Assembly (NCBI GenBank): GCA_019828565.1
Contig: JAHDYR010000014.1
Coordinates: forward strand, 248,001-312,000
Length of the DNA: 64,000 nucleotides
Reading direction: 5' to 3'
Origin: Carpediemonas membranifera
Lineage: Eukaryota; Fornicata
Within the stretch, counting starts at the first letter, position 1. Each line of letters starts with the position of its first letter. A program made the translations under genes and the position numbers. Positions 48,997-57,488 of this stretch are shown here, piece after piece. Below the pieces are notes generated by a model. It saw only the letters and a program-made list of their open reading frames with translations. It was not told where the DNA came from and did not search any database.

Positions 48997-50870
48997 TCTC
49001 TCCTTATCCTTCTGGTGAACATAGAAAGAGGCGAGGCCCAGGGGGACGAGCTGCGCTCGATAATGTCGCGAGCGAGAAGGTCGTCGATGATGTCGTCGGT
49101 CATCTCTCTCAGAGGCTTGGACATGTTGTAGGGCTTCGCGGCAACCGGTTCGGCACCTTCCCGCAGCCTCACTATCATGGGCCTGGCCTTGGCTGGGAGG
49201 GAGTCTGGCTTCTCAAACAACTCTCGATACCGATTCAAAAGGGAACAGACACGCTGCTTTATAGCAGGAATCGTGTCCGCAGTAGCAGTCTCGATTAATG
49301 AGTCGACAGAAGAAGGAATGTCTGCAAGGGGATCGTGTGAAGCGTCAGAGGTTTCGGGACGACCAAGTGTAACCGCGTCGGGGTTGAGGAGCCCCAAGTG
49401 AGACGAGATCTCCTCAGAGAGGATGAGAGGGACATTCAAGTCCGGCATCACATGCACCACACATGTCTCGGAGATAGCGGAAGGAACGCAGCCGGGTCTC
49501 TTGTGCGTTATCAGTAACTTCGCATCGAAGAGGGCCATCGTCTCGGAGTTGTTGGCGGAGATCATGATGTGTCCCGAGGGACGAGTTGCCGGGAATAGGT
49601 CCTTAGTCATATCAGACCACTCACGCAGACGTAGGTAAGAAGCCTCACTGCACTGATCAGCAAGGGCGGGGAGGTGGGTCTCGTGACCATCGATCGTTAT
49701 GACAACGTTGGCGGGCTGGCTATGAGTACCGATGGCGTTCGAATGGCCGCGCTCCGGAGGGTTCGGGTTCAGATAACACTTGTCAGTCGAGTGCTTACCC
49801 CACTTCTTGTGGAATGGACACCACACGAAGCCCTCGCCGGGACTGACCGACTTGTCAGTGAGATCAGCGATGACAGTGGACGAACCCTTAGCAGAGGTTT
49901 GACCAGTGGGTGCGACAACCTGAGTCTGGGCCGAGGAGGGACCAGTTTGATGAACCTCGGGCTTGGGCTTGACCGTGGGAACGAAGGGTTCAGGCTTCTT
50001 GGCAGAGGAACTGTCAGGCTTGACAGTCGACGATGTCTCAAACTCAATGAGTCGAGCGCGAGTATCCACAAGGACGCGAGCATCTTCGAGTCGTTCCTCG
50101 TTGGCGACCATGTCTGCCAGGATTTCATCGAAAGCAGACTTGCCTAAACGGGCAATCCGGGACCAATGGGCTTGTAGGGTCTTCGGCAAGGTGGCCTTGA
50201 TAACAGAGGAGAGAGCCTTCTCGGAGTAGGAGTCTCGCATGCCTAGGATGCGGACGATGAGTGATACACGGTGCGCAAACTTCGCAAGGGCGATCGAGTT
50301 GGCGGTTGCTGAAGGCTTAGCGGCTTCCAAGAACTTGGAGAGCCAAGCCTCGACGATGAGATTGTCGTCGGGCAACACGGCCTGAGAGATAAGGGAATTC
50401 AGAGCTTCGTTCAGACTGTCCCGAGCTTGGGTGTAAGTGACCTCACTCTCCGGAGTGACGTAAGCCTCTTTGCCCTGGGCGAGCTTAAGGACGGCAGAGA
50501 CCCTGGTGAATTGAGGCAGTAGGGAGATGGTCCCCAAATGAGGGAGCAACGAAGCGGCGATCGAAGCAACATTGGGATGCTTGATAAGGTGTGCGTCATA
50601 GTCGAGGATCAAGCGGAACCACCCTTCCTTCGAGGAGGGGAGAGCGCAATGGAAAATCTGGCGTTCGATCGATCCCGGCTTGAAGTCGCAGGGGAAGAGC
50701 TTAAAGATAGTCTCGAAAGACTCAAGGCATGAAGAATCAAGCGTGGAATCCGAATCAGGGACATCATGGGCACGAACATCGGGCTTCTTCGCGAGAGAAC
50801 TCACGAGAGTGACCAGATTACCTATAGTCTCTTCTAGTGCCGCTATACGAGCGTCATAATCGGACTGCAT
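48963..50870 (-). CDS. Retroelement 1 gag-protease, with the start of RT
   Basis: 635 codons from ATG 50870, 16 nt after the 5' LTR. A short coiled coil begins the protein, followed by a helical capsid-like region and a Pro/Lys/Ser-rich linker. The unusual Cys-His box CPFHKKWGKHSTDKC stands in place of a zinc knuckle. A protease-like region follows, whose active-site loop appears as ALADQCSEAS instead of the usual DTGA. The frame continues into RT up to SPWASPLS and then runs out. The usual next RT residues are found one frame back, near a TTT run at about 49026-49029, so a one-base loss probably split the polyprotein. Confidence 0.85.
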   Translation of the reverse strand: MQSDYDARIAALEETIGNLVTLVSSLAKKPDVRAHDVPDSDSTLDSSCLESFETIFKLFPCDFKPGSIERQIFHCALPSSKEGWFRLILDYDAHLIKHPNVASIAASLLPHLGTISLLPQFTRVSAVLKLAQGKEAYVTPESEVTYTQARDSLNEALNSLISQAVLPDDNLIVEAWLSKFLEAAKPSATANSIALAKFAHRVSLIVRILGMRDSYSEKALSSVIKATLPKTLQAHWSRIARLGKSAFDEILADMVANEERLEDARVLVDTRARLIEFETSSTVKPDSSSAKKPEPFVPTVKPKPEVHQTGPSSAQTQVVAPTGQTSAKGSSTVIADLTDKSVSPGEGFVWCPFHKKWGKHSTDKCYLNPNPPERGHSNAIGTHSQPANVVITIDGHETHLPALADQCSEASYLRLREWSDMTKDLFPATRPSGHIMISANNSETMALFDAKLLITHKRPGCVPSAISETCVVHVMPDLNVPLILSEEISSHLGLLNPDAVTLGRPETSDASHDPLADIPSSVDSLIETATADTIPAIKQRVCSLLNRYRELFEKPDSLPAKARPMIVRLREGAEPVAAKPYNMSKPLREMTDDIIDDLLARDIIERSSSPWASPLSMFTRRIRREWSWIMFKSTP

Positions 50871-50886
50871 AGCTCAAATTGATCAA

Positions 50887-50973
50887 TTTGGCGTATAAAG
50901 CGCTGTGGATGGTACTTCATTTAGATTAAATACACACACTAAATACACATCAACTGATTACGAAATCACAACA
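50887..50973 (-). repeat. Retroelement 1, 5' LTR (87 bp)
   Basis: Identical to 46454-46540. The 16-nt leader that follows on the element strand starts with the palindrome TTGATCAA and is followed directly by the gag ATG. There is no TGG start typical of a tRNA primer-binding site. Confidence 0.92.
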
Positions 50974-51450
50974 GTGATGTCGCCGTGATCACGCTCGTAT
51001 TCAGCCACCTGCTCGTCGGTCAAATTCGTGGTTGCTGACCAATTCACGTGCACACGCAGGCGCCTCTTCATCGCTGGGGTGAGCGACATATAACCGTACT
51101 CGATGGTCATGAACCCAGGCTTGACCGGTGCCATCGGCACGAACGGGACGAGCTTCGGCTCTGGCAGGGCCTGACTGAGCTCGAGGTTCACGGCACGAGT
51201 GAGTGTGACCAGCTTGGTCACTGCAGCACTCATGCGCGTGACGCACGACAGCACGCCGACGAGGGCCTCGGCCACGGTACCAGTGCGACCCACCCGTTGC
51301 TTACAGTACTCGCCCAACCAGCTCTAAAATGGCGCTGCAATTCCAACGTAGGCTTCCTTGAAGTCCCGGACGAGTGGGGTTATGTCAGGGTCCCTCCACA
51401 TCGCCAGGTCGCCAATCCACCTGCACCGATCCGCTGCCTTTGCCTTCGAC
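50974..51450 (-). pseudogene. Fanzor-like gene, middle piece, with an in-frame TAG
   Basis: 159 codons in the same frame as the C-terminal piece once retroelement 1 and one GTGAT copy are removed. The content includes WIGDLAMWRDPDITPLVRDF upstream and a helical region with TLTRAVNLELSQALPEP downstream. An in-frame TAG occurs at 51324-51326, after a stretch ending GIAAPF. Otherwise the frame is open on both sides. This is N-terminal sequence of the nuclease, where Fanzors are poorly conserved, so identity comes from continuity of the frame. Other genes in the window use TAG as stop, so reassigned TAG is unlikely. The 50974-50978 end is one copy of the duplicated target. Confidence 0.72.
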
Positions 51451-51454
51451 ACCT
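51451..51454. repeat. Target-site duplication of retroelement 2, left copy (ACCT)
   Basis: Identical to 57489-57492. If the LTR is taken one base shorter, the duplication is five bases, ACCTT. Confidence 0.8.
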
Positions 51455-51538
51455 TGTGGTTTGGAAGAGAAAGAGTTTACGAGTAAAAAGAGGTTTGGAC
51501 CCTCCCAGGGATATTGGTAGATATTAATACTGACTACA
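51455..51538 (-). repeat. Retroelement 2, 3' LTR (84 bp)
   Basis: Identical to 57405-57488. On the element strand it begins TGTAGTC and ends ACCACA, the classical TG...CA form. Confidence 0.93.
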
Positions 51539-51548
51539 CTTCCCCCCC
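51539..51548 (-). other. Polypurine tract of retroelement 2
   Basis: On the element strand GGGGGGGAAG lies immediately before the 3' LTR, the normal place for plus-strand primer formation. Confidence 0.8.
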
Positions 51549-52157
51549 ATGGCCAAGCAGTCGCGCGGCCATCACCACAACCAACATCTGGTATTACGTG
51601 GGGCTAGAGCCACCAATCGAACTTGGGATTACGCTCGCTCATGCCGAACCACTATTGGAATTATCGACGGGATAACGACAACCAACTTCTGGGATTACGT
51701 CTTATTGCAACCTCCAGGTGAGGTATTATGCGTAGTAAGGTGTGACCGAAAGATTCGAGGATGATATCAAAAAGATTCGGAAAAGATCTATGCAGCGCTG
51801 CTAATTAAGATATGGGTTCAGGAGCTCCTGTATAAGTATAAAAAGGACGTACCACAGCCCCGCCCCCTCGCGGGCACTCTGGGGCTCGCGCTCGACTCGG
51901 GAATTCTGGCCCCGAGCATTTTTAGGCATTTCGCCATCGCTCATACAGAAAGTTCTGGTACGTTGGGCTGATCCGCCCCATTCTTACACAGTGCCCGAAA
52001 AAGGGGTTTTCGAGCCCCAATTCGGCTTCGTTGGCGAGTTCTGACTCTTTTTGTTCTGCGCTGTACCGAAAGTTAACCAACATCATAAGCACTGCTCCAC
52101 GGACGGTAGAAGTCTCGTGGACTGTGTTTGAGATATAAATATTGTGAATAGTCCGTC
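51549..52157. other. Non-coding part of retroelement 2, likely promoter region of the antisense gene
   Basis: 609 bp without a coding frame. It contains three related short units ending in TGG(T/G)ATTACG, at ~51579, ~51611 and ~51676. GC-rich hairpin-forming stretches follow at 51858-51925 (for example CTCGGG with CCCGAG) and near 52000 (GGGG with CCCC). GATATAAATATTG lies ~25 nt before the antisense ATG and can be its core promoter. Confidence 0.5.
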
Positions 52158-53329
52158 ATGGGGATCACTATGGGCACTTCCATTCGTCATTTGGGAAAAG
52201 TGCAGGATATGTCGCTTTTTCCTGAGGAAAAGCGGCCAAACATGGCGGATACGCGTGCGCTCGACCAAATTCGTGAGCTTTCGATGGAGTTAACTGATGA
52301 CGATTATCGCAAGGTGCTCGAAAATGCCCTTGCGACGATTGCTCGGACGCAACGCTATAAGGCCCGCACGATGAGCGCCCTGCAGAAGAGGGCCATCCGC
52401 AAGAGCGGCGGGAATGCCTCCCAGATGCCCATGATGCGGTTTGTGCGCCTCTATTCTTCTTACCTAGGATCTTCACCGTGCCGGCAACTTCCGCTCGGGA
52501 GCTCTGCCGTGTGCCGGTGGGGGGTGTGATGGAGGGGTGCTTCACGAAGCAGGCAGACCAGCTCGCCGATGTGGTTCGACGGTGCTTGGCTGGCTACGTT
52601 AACTTCGTTGAGGTGCCCCTCGAGGGGATCTTCGATCACCTCTCCACCGGCACGCTGTGGAGCAAGGACGCAGGCGGCTTGCTCGATCTGTCAGCCGGCC
52701 TGCTGGTCCAGCTCCAGCGAGAGCATCGTGCGCTCCGCTTCCTGCGGGAGGCGTCTCGCAGCCGTGCCGAAACCGACTCCGGCATAGTCCGCGACGCCGT
52801 TGACGCCGGCGTTTTCGATCTCAAGGGCAACGGCTCAAACAGGTACGTCACCCCGGAGACCCTGTTCTCGCTCTCCCGCGCTCTCGGCTGCGGCCAGAGC
52901 CTGGCCCGCCGCACCCTGTACCGGGTCGCCGTCTTGGCCCTCGCCCCAGACTACTACCGCTTGTTCCTCCACGGGGAGCGTAGCGAGAACGTCTCAGTCA
53001 CCGCCACTCACTGGGCCGCCCTGGTCGCTAACCTCCGCGCCATGGACGAGCTTCCGTCCCTGCCGGAGCGGCTCGGTCTGGCCATGCAGGTCTCTGACCC
53101 TGAGCGCGAGTACGAGGTCCTTGACGTGCTGGGTCACGAGATCCTGACGGCTGGATCCGACCGCCGACTCATTCTTCACGTTCAGTACGCGGGCTACACT
53201 GCCCCTACCTGCACTGGTCTGGACGAGACCCTCGCTGCCGTCAGCGTGGCTCGCGAGTATCTGATCGACTTTGAGCTCGAGGACTGGATCAAGGGCCCTG
53301 ACGACGAGTCCGATGACGACTACCAATAA
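52158..53329 (+). CDS. Antisense gene inside retroelement 2, divergent chromodomain-like C-terminus, one 29-nt intron
   Basis: Exons 52158-52438 and 52468-53329 encode 380 residues on the strand opposite to gag-pol. The N-terminal part is helical and basic (RTQRYKARTMSALQKRAIRK). The middle has no known domain. The last ~75 residues read EYEVLDVLGHEIL, then LILHVQYAGYTAP and a helix, which resembles a divergent chromodomain (Tyr-x-Val-x-x-Ile-Leu, then strand with Gly-Tyr). The tail is acidic. TATAAATAT lies 25 nt upstream of the ATG. The stop lies 20 bp from the end of the pol frame. The role is unknown; regulation or targeting of the element, or a captured host gene, are options. Confidence 0.65.
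52439..52467 (+). other. 29-nt intron in the antisense gene of retroelement 2
   Basis: Begins GTTTGT and ends CTTACCTAG. It joins two frames at an Arg codon (CG|G). It has the same length as the host-gene introns. On the gag-pol strand it has no GT-AG, so it would survive reverse transcription of the sense RNA. Confidence 0.75.
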
Positions 53330-53348
53330 ATCTTGATTGAGAATCCGT

Positions 53349-56300
53349 TTACTGCCTGGAGTGCGCAGCACGGTGTAGTTCTCTCTGCTCAAGAAAGTCC
53401 TCAAACTTGTCACAGCCATCGACATTCTCGAATGGCTCCCACGAAGCTTCGTCCGGATCATAGCCCAGCCACTCAACCAAGTATTCGCGATTCTCGACCG
53501 GACCGGAGTCGGGCCGGGACTTCACAATCTTGCTCGGTATATACTCGGCCGCAACAGTGTTAGCCAAGCGAGTAACTTGCTCCACGGACATGTCGCCGTG
53601 ATCGAACGGGAGGACCCGGGAAGCGTCGACCCTGAACTGCTTCAGAGATTCAAGGTCACGCACAGTATAGGCAACAACCTTGTTGTACTCCTGGTGCACC
53701 GACACTAGTGCCATTGGGCCACGCAGGCCGGCGGCGAATTTGTCGGGTGGTCTGTCGGGGTAAGCCACCAGGACGTACGGAGTCGAAACCGTGGCACGGG
53801 CGTCCGGCCTGTACTGCTGTAGGAGCCGCTTGCTCTTAATGCGCTCGGCAGCCATGAGCCGGTACGCCTTGGCCTCGGACAGCCAGTCCTCTTGCTGGTC
53901 AACGATATACGTCTCACCCGGCGCGATAACGGTAATGTCCTTTGGCACTCGCATCTCGGTGCCATACAGGATCTCGGCTGGGGAGAGTCGAGTAGGGACT
54001 CGAGGGGTCGAGTTAACAAGGTATTGGGCAATCGGTAAGCTGTGGACCCAATCATTGGATCTAAACTGGTAACGACGTGCTGTCAGGATGGACTTAACCG
54101 ACACATTCGCTCGCTCTACTAACCCATTCGACTGGGGATGATGAGCCGTCGTCTTTCTCGTTGTAAACCCGAGTCGGGCACTCAGGTCGTTAAAGACTGC
54201 GTTGACGAACTGGGATCCTCCATCCGTCTGCAGTACCTTCGGTACGCCGTATCGGAGGACCCAGTTATTGACAAACGCCCTGGACGTCTCGACCGCTCGG
54301 GTAGTCTGGAGCGGGACAAGCTCAGTCCAACGTGAGCACATGTCTATTACAACGAGGATATACTTATAGGTCGTGCCGTCGACCGTGCACGAGGTAGCGG
54401 ACATAGTGTCCATGGCCACTCGGTCGAAGGGGTGCTCGACCGCGGTGTGCAAACCCGCATCGGAAGAGGCCGGGGGCTTACGCCTTAACTGGCATATTGG
54501 GCACTTGGCGATATAGTCGTCCACGTCCTTCTGGCGGACACGTACGCCCCAGTCTCGAAGAAGGTTCTTGGTCGCCCAGGCGGACAAGTGAGCCCCGGCG
54601 AAGTGATGCGCCTTCTGCAGCCTGTCCGCGACTTGGGTATCGAGGGTGTTAGCGAACACGCGAGAAAGGCCATCTGCTGCCCCGTTGTCAACACCCGGAA
54701 CGTGACGTATGGTGAAATCGAGGTCAGCTAGTTGGTCGTACCATCTACGGACCTTGGGGTTGATGGACTTGGCCATGAACAGCAGGTTGCGGTGATCAGT
54801 ACGGATGGTAAAGTGCGTCCACGAGAGGAATTTCCGCCAACGCTGGACGGCCAGGATGATTGCGTAGGCTTCCTGCTCTGTGGTACTCCACCTAGTCTGG
54901 ACCGCGGAGAATGCGTGGGACATGAAAGCGATCGGCTGCCCGTCCTGTAGTAATACGGCGCCGCATCCCACGTCTGAGGCATCGGTCATGAGGACATGTG
55001 TCGCGTCCGTCTTGAAGTGAACGAGGGAGACCCGCTTAAGGAGCTCGGCGATAACGTCGCCCAGGGCCGCTTGCTGACCCGGCCCACCGGGTTCGGCCTT
55101 GCCAGCCGACACCTGCAACAGAGGATGAGCTCGGGACGCGAAGTTGGGCACGAAGTCACGGAAATAATTGAGGAAACCGACGAGTGCCTGTGCGGACCGC
55201 TTGCTGGTCGGTAGTTTCAGCTTCTTAATGTCGTCGATGCGGTCTTCGGCAATCCTCACGGTGTCTCCGGACACGAGTCGACCCAGGAACTCGACCTCAG
55301 CCGCGGCGAAGACGCACTTATCGCGACCTAGGTGTAGGTCATACTCTTGGCAACGTTTCAGGACGTCCCATAGGTTCCTTATGTAGGAAGGCTCGTCCCG
55401 ACCCATGACAATAATGTCATCGATGTAAATAAGGCACTTCCCTGCCGAGATCAGGTCGGAGAAAGCCTGCTCCATGGCCCACTGGAAATGAGAACCAGCG
55501 TTACGCAGACCAAAGGGCATAGTCGTGTACTCAAACCGTCCAAGGGGAGTCCCGAAGGCGGTCAGAGGACGAGAACGGTCCGTCAGTGCCACCTGATGGT
55601 AGCCGGCCTTGCAGTCGAGCGTAGCAAAGATGGTATTACCCCTGAGCTTAGCTAGACAATCCTCTATGATCGGGATAGGGTAGTTGAACGGGGGAGTCTT
55701 CGCGTTGACCAAACGGAAGTCGATAACGAACCGGGTACGGTCCTTCCCCTTTGGGACCAAGAATGCCGGTGAGGAGTAAGCCGATGCTGATGGCTGGATG
55801 AAGCCATGTCGGGACAGGTCGTCAAGGTGTTCCTGGAGAAGTGTCTTCTTCTCCGGCGGCATGAAGAACTCGCGGCTAAAGACGGGTTCATCATCAGACA
55901 AGACTAGATCGTAAGGGATGAGCTTACTCGGACGCCCTACTCTGTCCTCGAACAGGCCGACAAACCGCGCGAGCAGTCTGTCCTGAAGGGAAGACGACTT
56001 GTCAGACAAGGTGAATAGGCTCAACTTCTGGGGAGTAATGACCGTTGAGACGTCTTCAGCCTGCTCGGCGTCATTGGCGTCAGACTCCTCGCAGTCGTCA
56101 ATCTGAGGAAGGATCCCCAGGGTGACCATATCAGGGTACCCAATGATTAGATCGTACTCTGAGGGTAGGAGGTACGCACGAGTAGTAAAGGTGCACCCAC
56201 GGGGGACCAGAGCTGATTTGGCAAAGGTTACTTCGGTGGAAATAGTCTGGTCGACTGTGATGACTCCAGCCGGTGTCGTCACCTCGACCGGGTCACAATG

Positions 56301-57035
56301 CAGGATCTTTTCGCCGGACCTCTCGGCCACTTGCGGCGATATGAAGGTTGCTGACGCGCCACAGTCGAACAACATCGACTCTGCGCTGGTCCTGTATATG
56401 GATCCTGACACAATCGGAAGAGCCTGCGCTCTGCGTTTGCTAGACGCCGCGAAACAAGACAAATAAGAATAGTTCTGGACCTTTATACGGTCACAGAACT
56501 CTCTCTTGTGGCCCTCGCGCCCGCACTTCTCACACTTGGACTTGGGCTTCCGGCACTCGGGGCTGAAATGGCCCTTGCCCCCGCAGTTGTAACAGGTTGG
56601 GGTCGTGCTGGTAGGGCGAGCCCGATCGCGGGACCGCTTGTCCGGGCGGTGATGGTCATGCGGGCGGTCACGACGGTCGTAGGGGCGGTCTCGGCGGTCA
56701 TCTCGGCGGTCACGACGGTCGCGCTGGTTACGGCTCTGGCCGCGTTGCGGATGGGCGCCTGGCACGGGCGCTGTCGGACGGCGCGACTGATCGGAGCGGA
56801 TCGCCTCGGTGAACGGAGCAAGGTACTCAGCCGACTCGGCTACGTCGCGTGCCGTCTTCATGGTGTATTGCTGGGTCTCCGCCAGTGAGCAACCCTCAGT
56901 CTGCTCCTTCAGTCTGTAGTAGAGGGATTGGCCCTTCACAGCAAAGGCCCGCAAGTAGGCTTCACGAATGGTGTCATCCTCGTCCATGTTAAGGCACTCC
57001 AACAAGGTGTTGAACTGCGAGTTGAGCTTCGACAC
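53349..57035 (-). CDS. Retroelement 2 gag (C-terminal) - pol polyprotein
   Basis: About 1228 codons, open at the 5' end without an ATG. The frame continues gag after a one-base shift near 57035-57100. Domains in order: capsid-like helices; an Arg/Asp-rich repeat tract; two CCHC zinc knuckles (CYNCGGKGHFSPEC, then CEKCGREGHKREFC); protease with FDCGASATF; RT with FATLDCKAGYHQ and YIDDIIV; RNase H with LMTDASDVGCGAVLL; integrase with zinc region (CPICQ) and DDE residues (in AMDTMSAT, LQTDGGSQF and NGLVERANVSV); and a chromodomain with YLVEWLGYDPDEASWEPF. The last is well conserved. It provides all enzymes for copying and inserting the element. Confidence 0.92.
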   Translation of the reverse strand: MSKLNSQFNTLLECLNMDEDDTIREAYLRAFAVKGQSLYYRLKEQTEGCSLAETQQYTMKTARDVAESAEYLAPFTEAIRSDQSRRPTAPVPGAHPQRGQSRNQRDRRDRRDDRRDRPYDRRDRPHDHHRPDKRSRDRARPTSTTPTCYNCGGKGHFSPECRKPKSKCEKCGREGHKREFCDRIKVQNYSYLSCFAASSKRRAQALPIVSGSIYRTSAESMLFDCGASATFISPQVAERSGEKILHCDPVEVTTPAGVITVDQTISTEVTFAKSALVPRGCTFTTRAYLLPSEYDLIIGYPDMVTLGILPQIDDCEESDANDAEQAEDVSTVITPQKLSLFTLSDKSSSLQDRLLARFVGLFEDRVGRPSKLIPYDLVLSDDEPVFSREFFMPPEKKTLLQEHLDDLSRHGFIQPSASAYSSPAFLVPKGKDRTRFVIDFRLVNAKTPPFNYPIPIIEDCLAKLRGNTIFATLDCKAGYHQVALTDRSRPLTAFGTPLGRFEYTTMPFGLRNAGSHFQWAMEQAFSDLISAGKCLIYIDDIIVMGRDEPSYIRNLWDVLKRCQEYDLHLGRDKCVFAAAEVEFLGRLVSGDTVRIAEDRIDDIKKLKLPTSKRSAQALVGFLNYFRDFVPNFASRAHPLLQVSAGKAEPGGPGQQAALGDVIAELLKRVSLVHFKTDATHVLMTDASDVGCGAVLLQDGQPIAFMSHAFSAVQTRWSTTEQEAYAIILAVQRWRKFLSWTHFTIRTDHRNLLFMAKSINPKVRRWYDQLADLDFTIRHVPGVDNGAADGLSRVFANTLDTQVADRLQKAHHFAGAHLSAWATKNLLRDWGVRVRQKDVDDYIAKCPICQLRRKPPASSDAGLHTAVEHPFDRVAMDTMSATSCTVDGTTYKYILVVIDMCSRWTELVPLQTTRAVETSRAFVNNWVLRYGVPKVLQTDGGSQFVNAVFNDLSARLGFTTRKTTAHHPQSNGLVERANVSVKSILTARRYQFRSNDWVHSLPIAQYLVNSTPRVPTRLSPAEILYGTEMRVPKDITVIAPGETYIVDQQEDWLSEAKAYRLMAAERIKSKRLLQQYRPDARATVSTPYVLVAYPDRPPDKFAAGLRGPMALVSVHQEYNKVVAYTVRDLESLKQFRVDASRVLPFDHGDMSVEQVTRLANTVAAEYIPSKIVKSRPDSGPVENREYLVEWLGYDPDEASWEPFENVDGCDKFEDFLEQRELHRAAHSRQ

Positions 57036-57076
57036 CTCGAGCGGCGTGAACGCCGCGATGCGCAGCCTGATAAGGT

Positions 57077-57388
57077 TCAGGCATTGTTCCTTTCTGGTGG
57101 GCGCAAGGCAGCGGCGAGTCGCTGCATGATGATCTTCTCTCTGAGCTTGCGTGATGAAGTGGAAGGTTCGTCGTCATGTTGGTCACCCTGAGGAAGCGGA
57201 ACCTCCTCTAGGGTCTCTAAGCCTAGCACTTGTGATGCATAGGACTGGATCTCCGGGCTTATAAGCTTGCGGAGCTTCGCCTTACCTCCTCTAGCCTTAA
57301 AGTCACGCAGTGACGTCGTAAAAGCTACGAAAGCGCTGAATGTTGCCTCTTTCAGGAGCGGCGCTTGTTTTTTCTGTTCTCTACCCAT
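57077..57388 (-). CDS. Retroelement 2 gag, N-terminal part
   Basis: 103 codons from ATG 57388, 16 nt after the 5' LTR. Basic and helical (MGREQKKQAPLLKEATFSAF). It ends at a TGA at 57077, while the matching gag sequence continues in the frame one base back. Either a programmed -1 shift or a one-base loss separates it from the main polyprotein. Confidence 0.75.
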   Translation of the reverse strand: MGREQKKQAPLLKEATFSAFVAFTTSLRDFKARGGKAKLRKLISPEIQSYASQVLGLETLEEVPLPQGDQHDDEPSTSSRKLREKIIMQRLAAALRPPERNNA

Positions 57389-57404
57389 AGGTAAGTACTA
57401 GTAC

Positions 57405-57488
57405 TGTGGTTTGGAAGAGAAAGAGTTTACGAGTAAAAAGAGGTTTGGACCCTCCCAGGGATATTGGTAGATATTAATACTGACTACA
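57405..57488 (-). repeat. Retroelement 2, 5' LTR (84 bp)
   Basis: Identical to 51455-51538. The 16-nt leader that follows on the element strand starts with the palindrome GTACTAGTAC and ends at the gag ATG; no TGG primer-binding site is seen. Confidence 0.93.

Larger units (their letters stand above)
46454..50973 (-). mobile_element. Retroelement 1: Ty3/gypsy chromodomain LTR retrotransposon
   Basis: A 4.52-kb element with identical 87-bp LTRs and a 5-bp duplication GTGAT. Order is gag, protease, reverse transcriptase, RNase H, integrase, chromodomain: the Ty3/gypsy (chromovirus) order. It interrupts the Fanzor-like gene in the same orientation. Gag starts only 16 nt after the 5' LTR. Identical LTRs imply a young insertion, although the polyprotein shows one frame change inside the RT domain. 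Confidence 0.92.
51455..57488 (-). mobile_element. Retroelement 2: Ty3/gypsy chromodomain LTR retrotransposon with an antisense gene
   Basis: A 6.03-kb element with identical 84-bp LTRs ending TG...CA and a 4-bp duplication ACCT. On the minus strand it carries gag, zinc knuckles, protease, RT, RNase H, integrase and chromodomain. About 1.8 kb lie between pol and the 3' LTR and contain a gene on the opposite strand with a 29-nt intron. It interrupts the Fanzor-like gene near its 5' end. Confidence 0.92.

Noticed and set aside
50958-50973. Last codons of the middle Fanzor frame as an independent small gene
   Set aside because: These codons are LTR sequence; the real continuation lies beyond the retroelement.
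51324-51326. TAG read as glutamine (a code found in some diplomonads)
   Set aside because: Conserved genes in this window terminate with TAG, for example Nfu and the importin, so the standard code applies.
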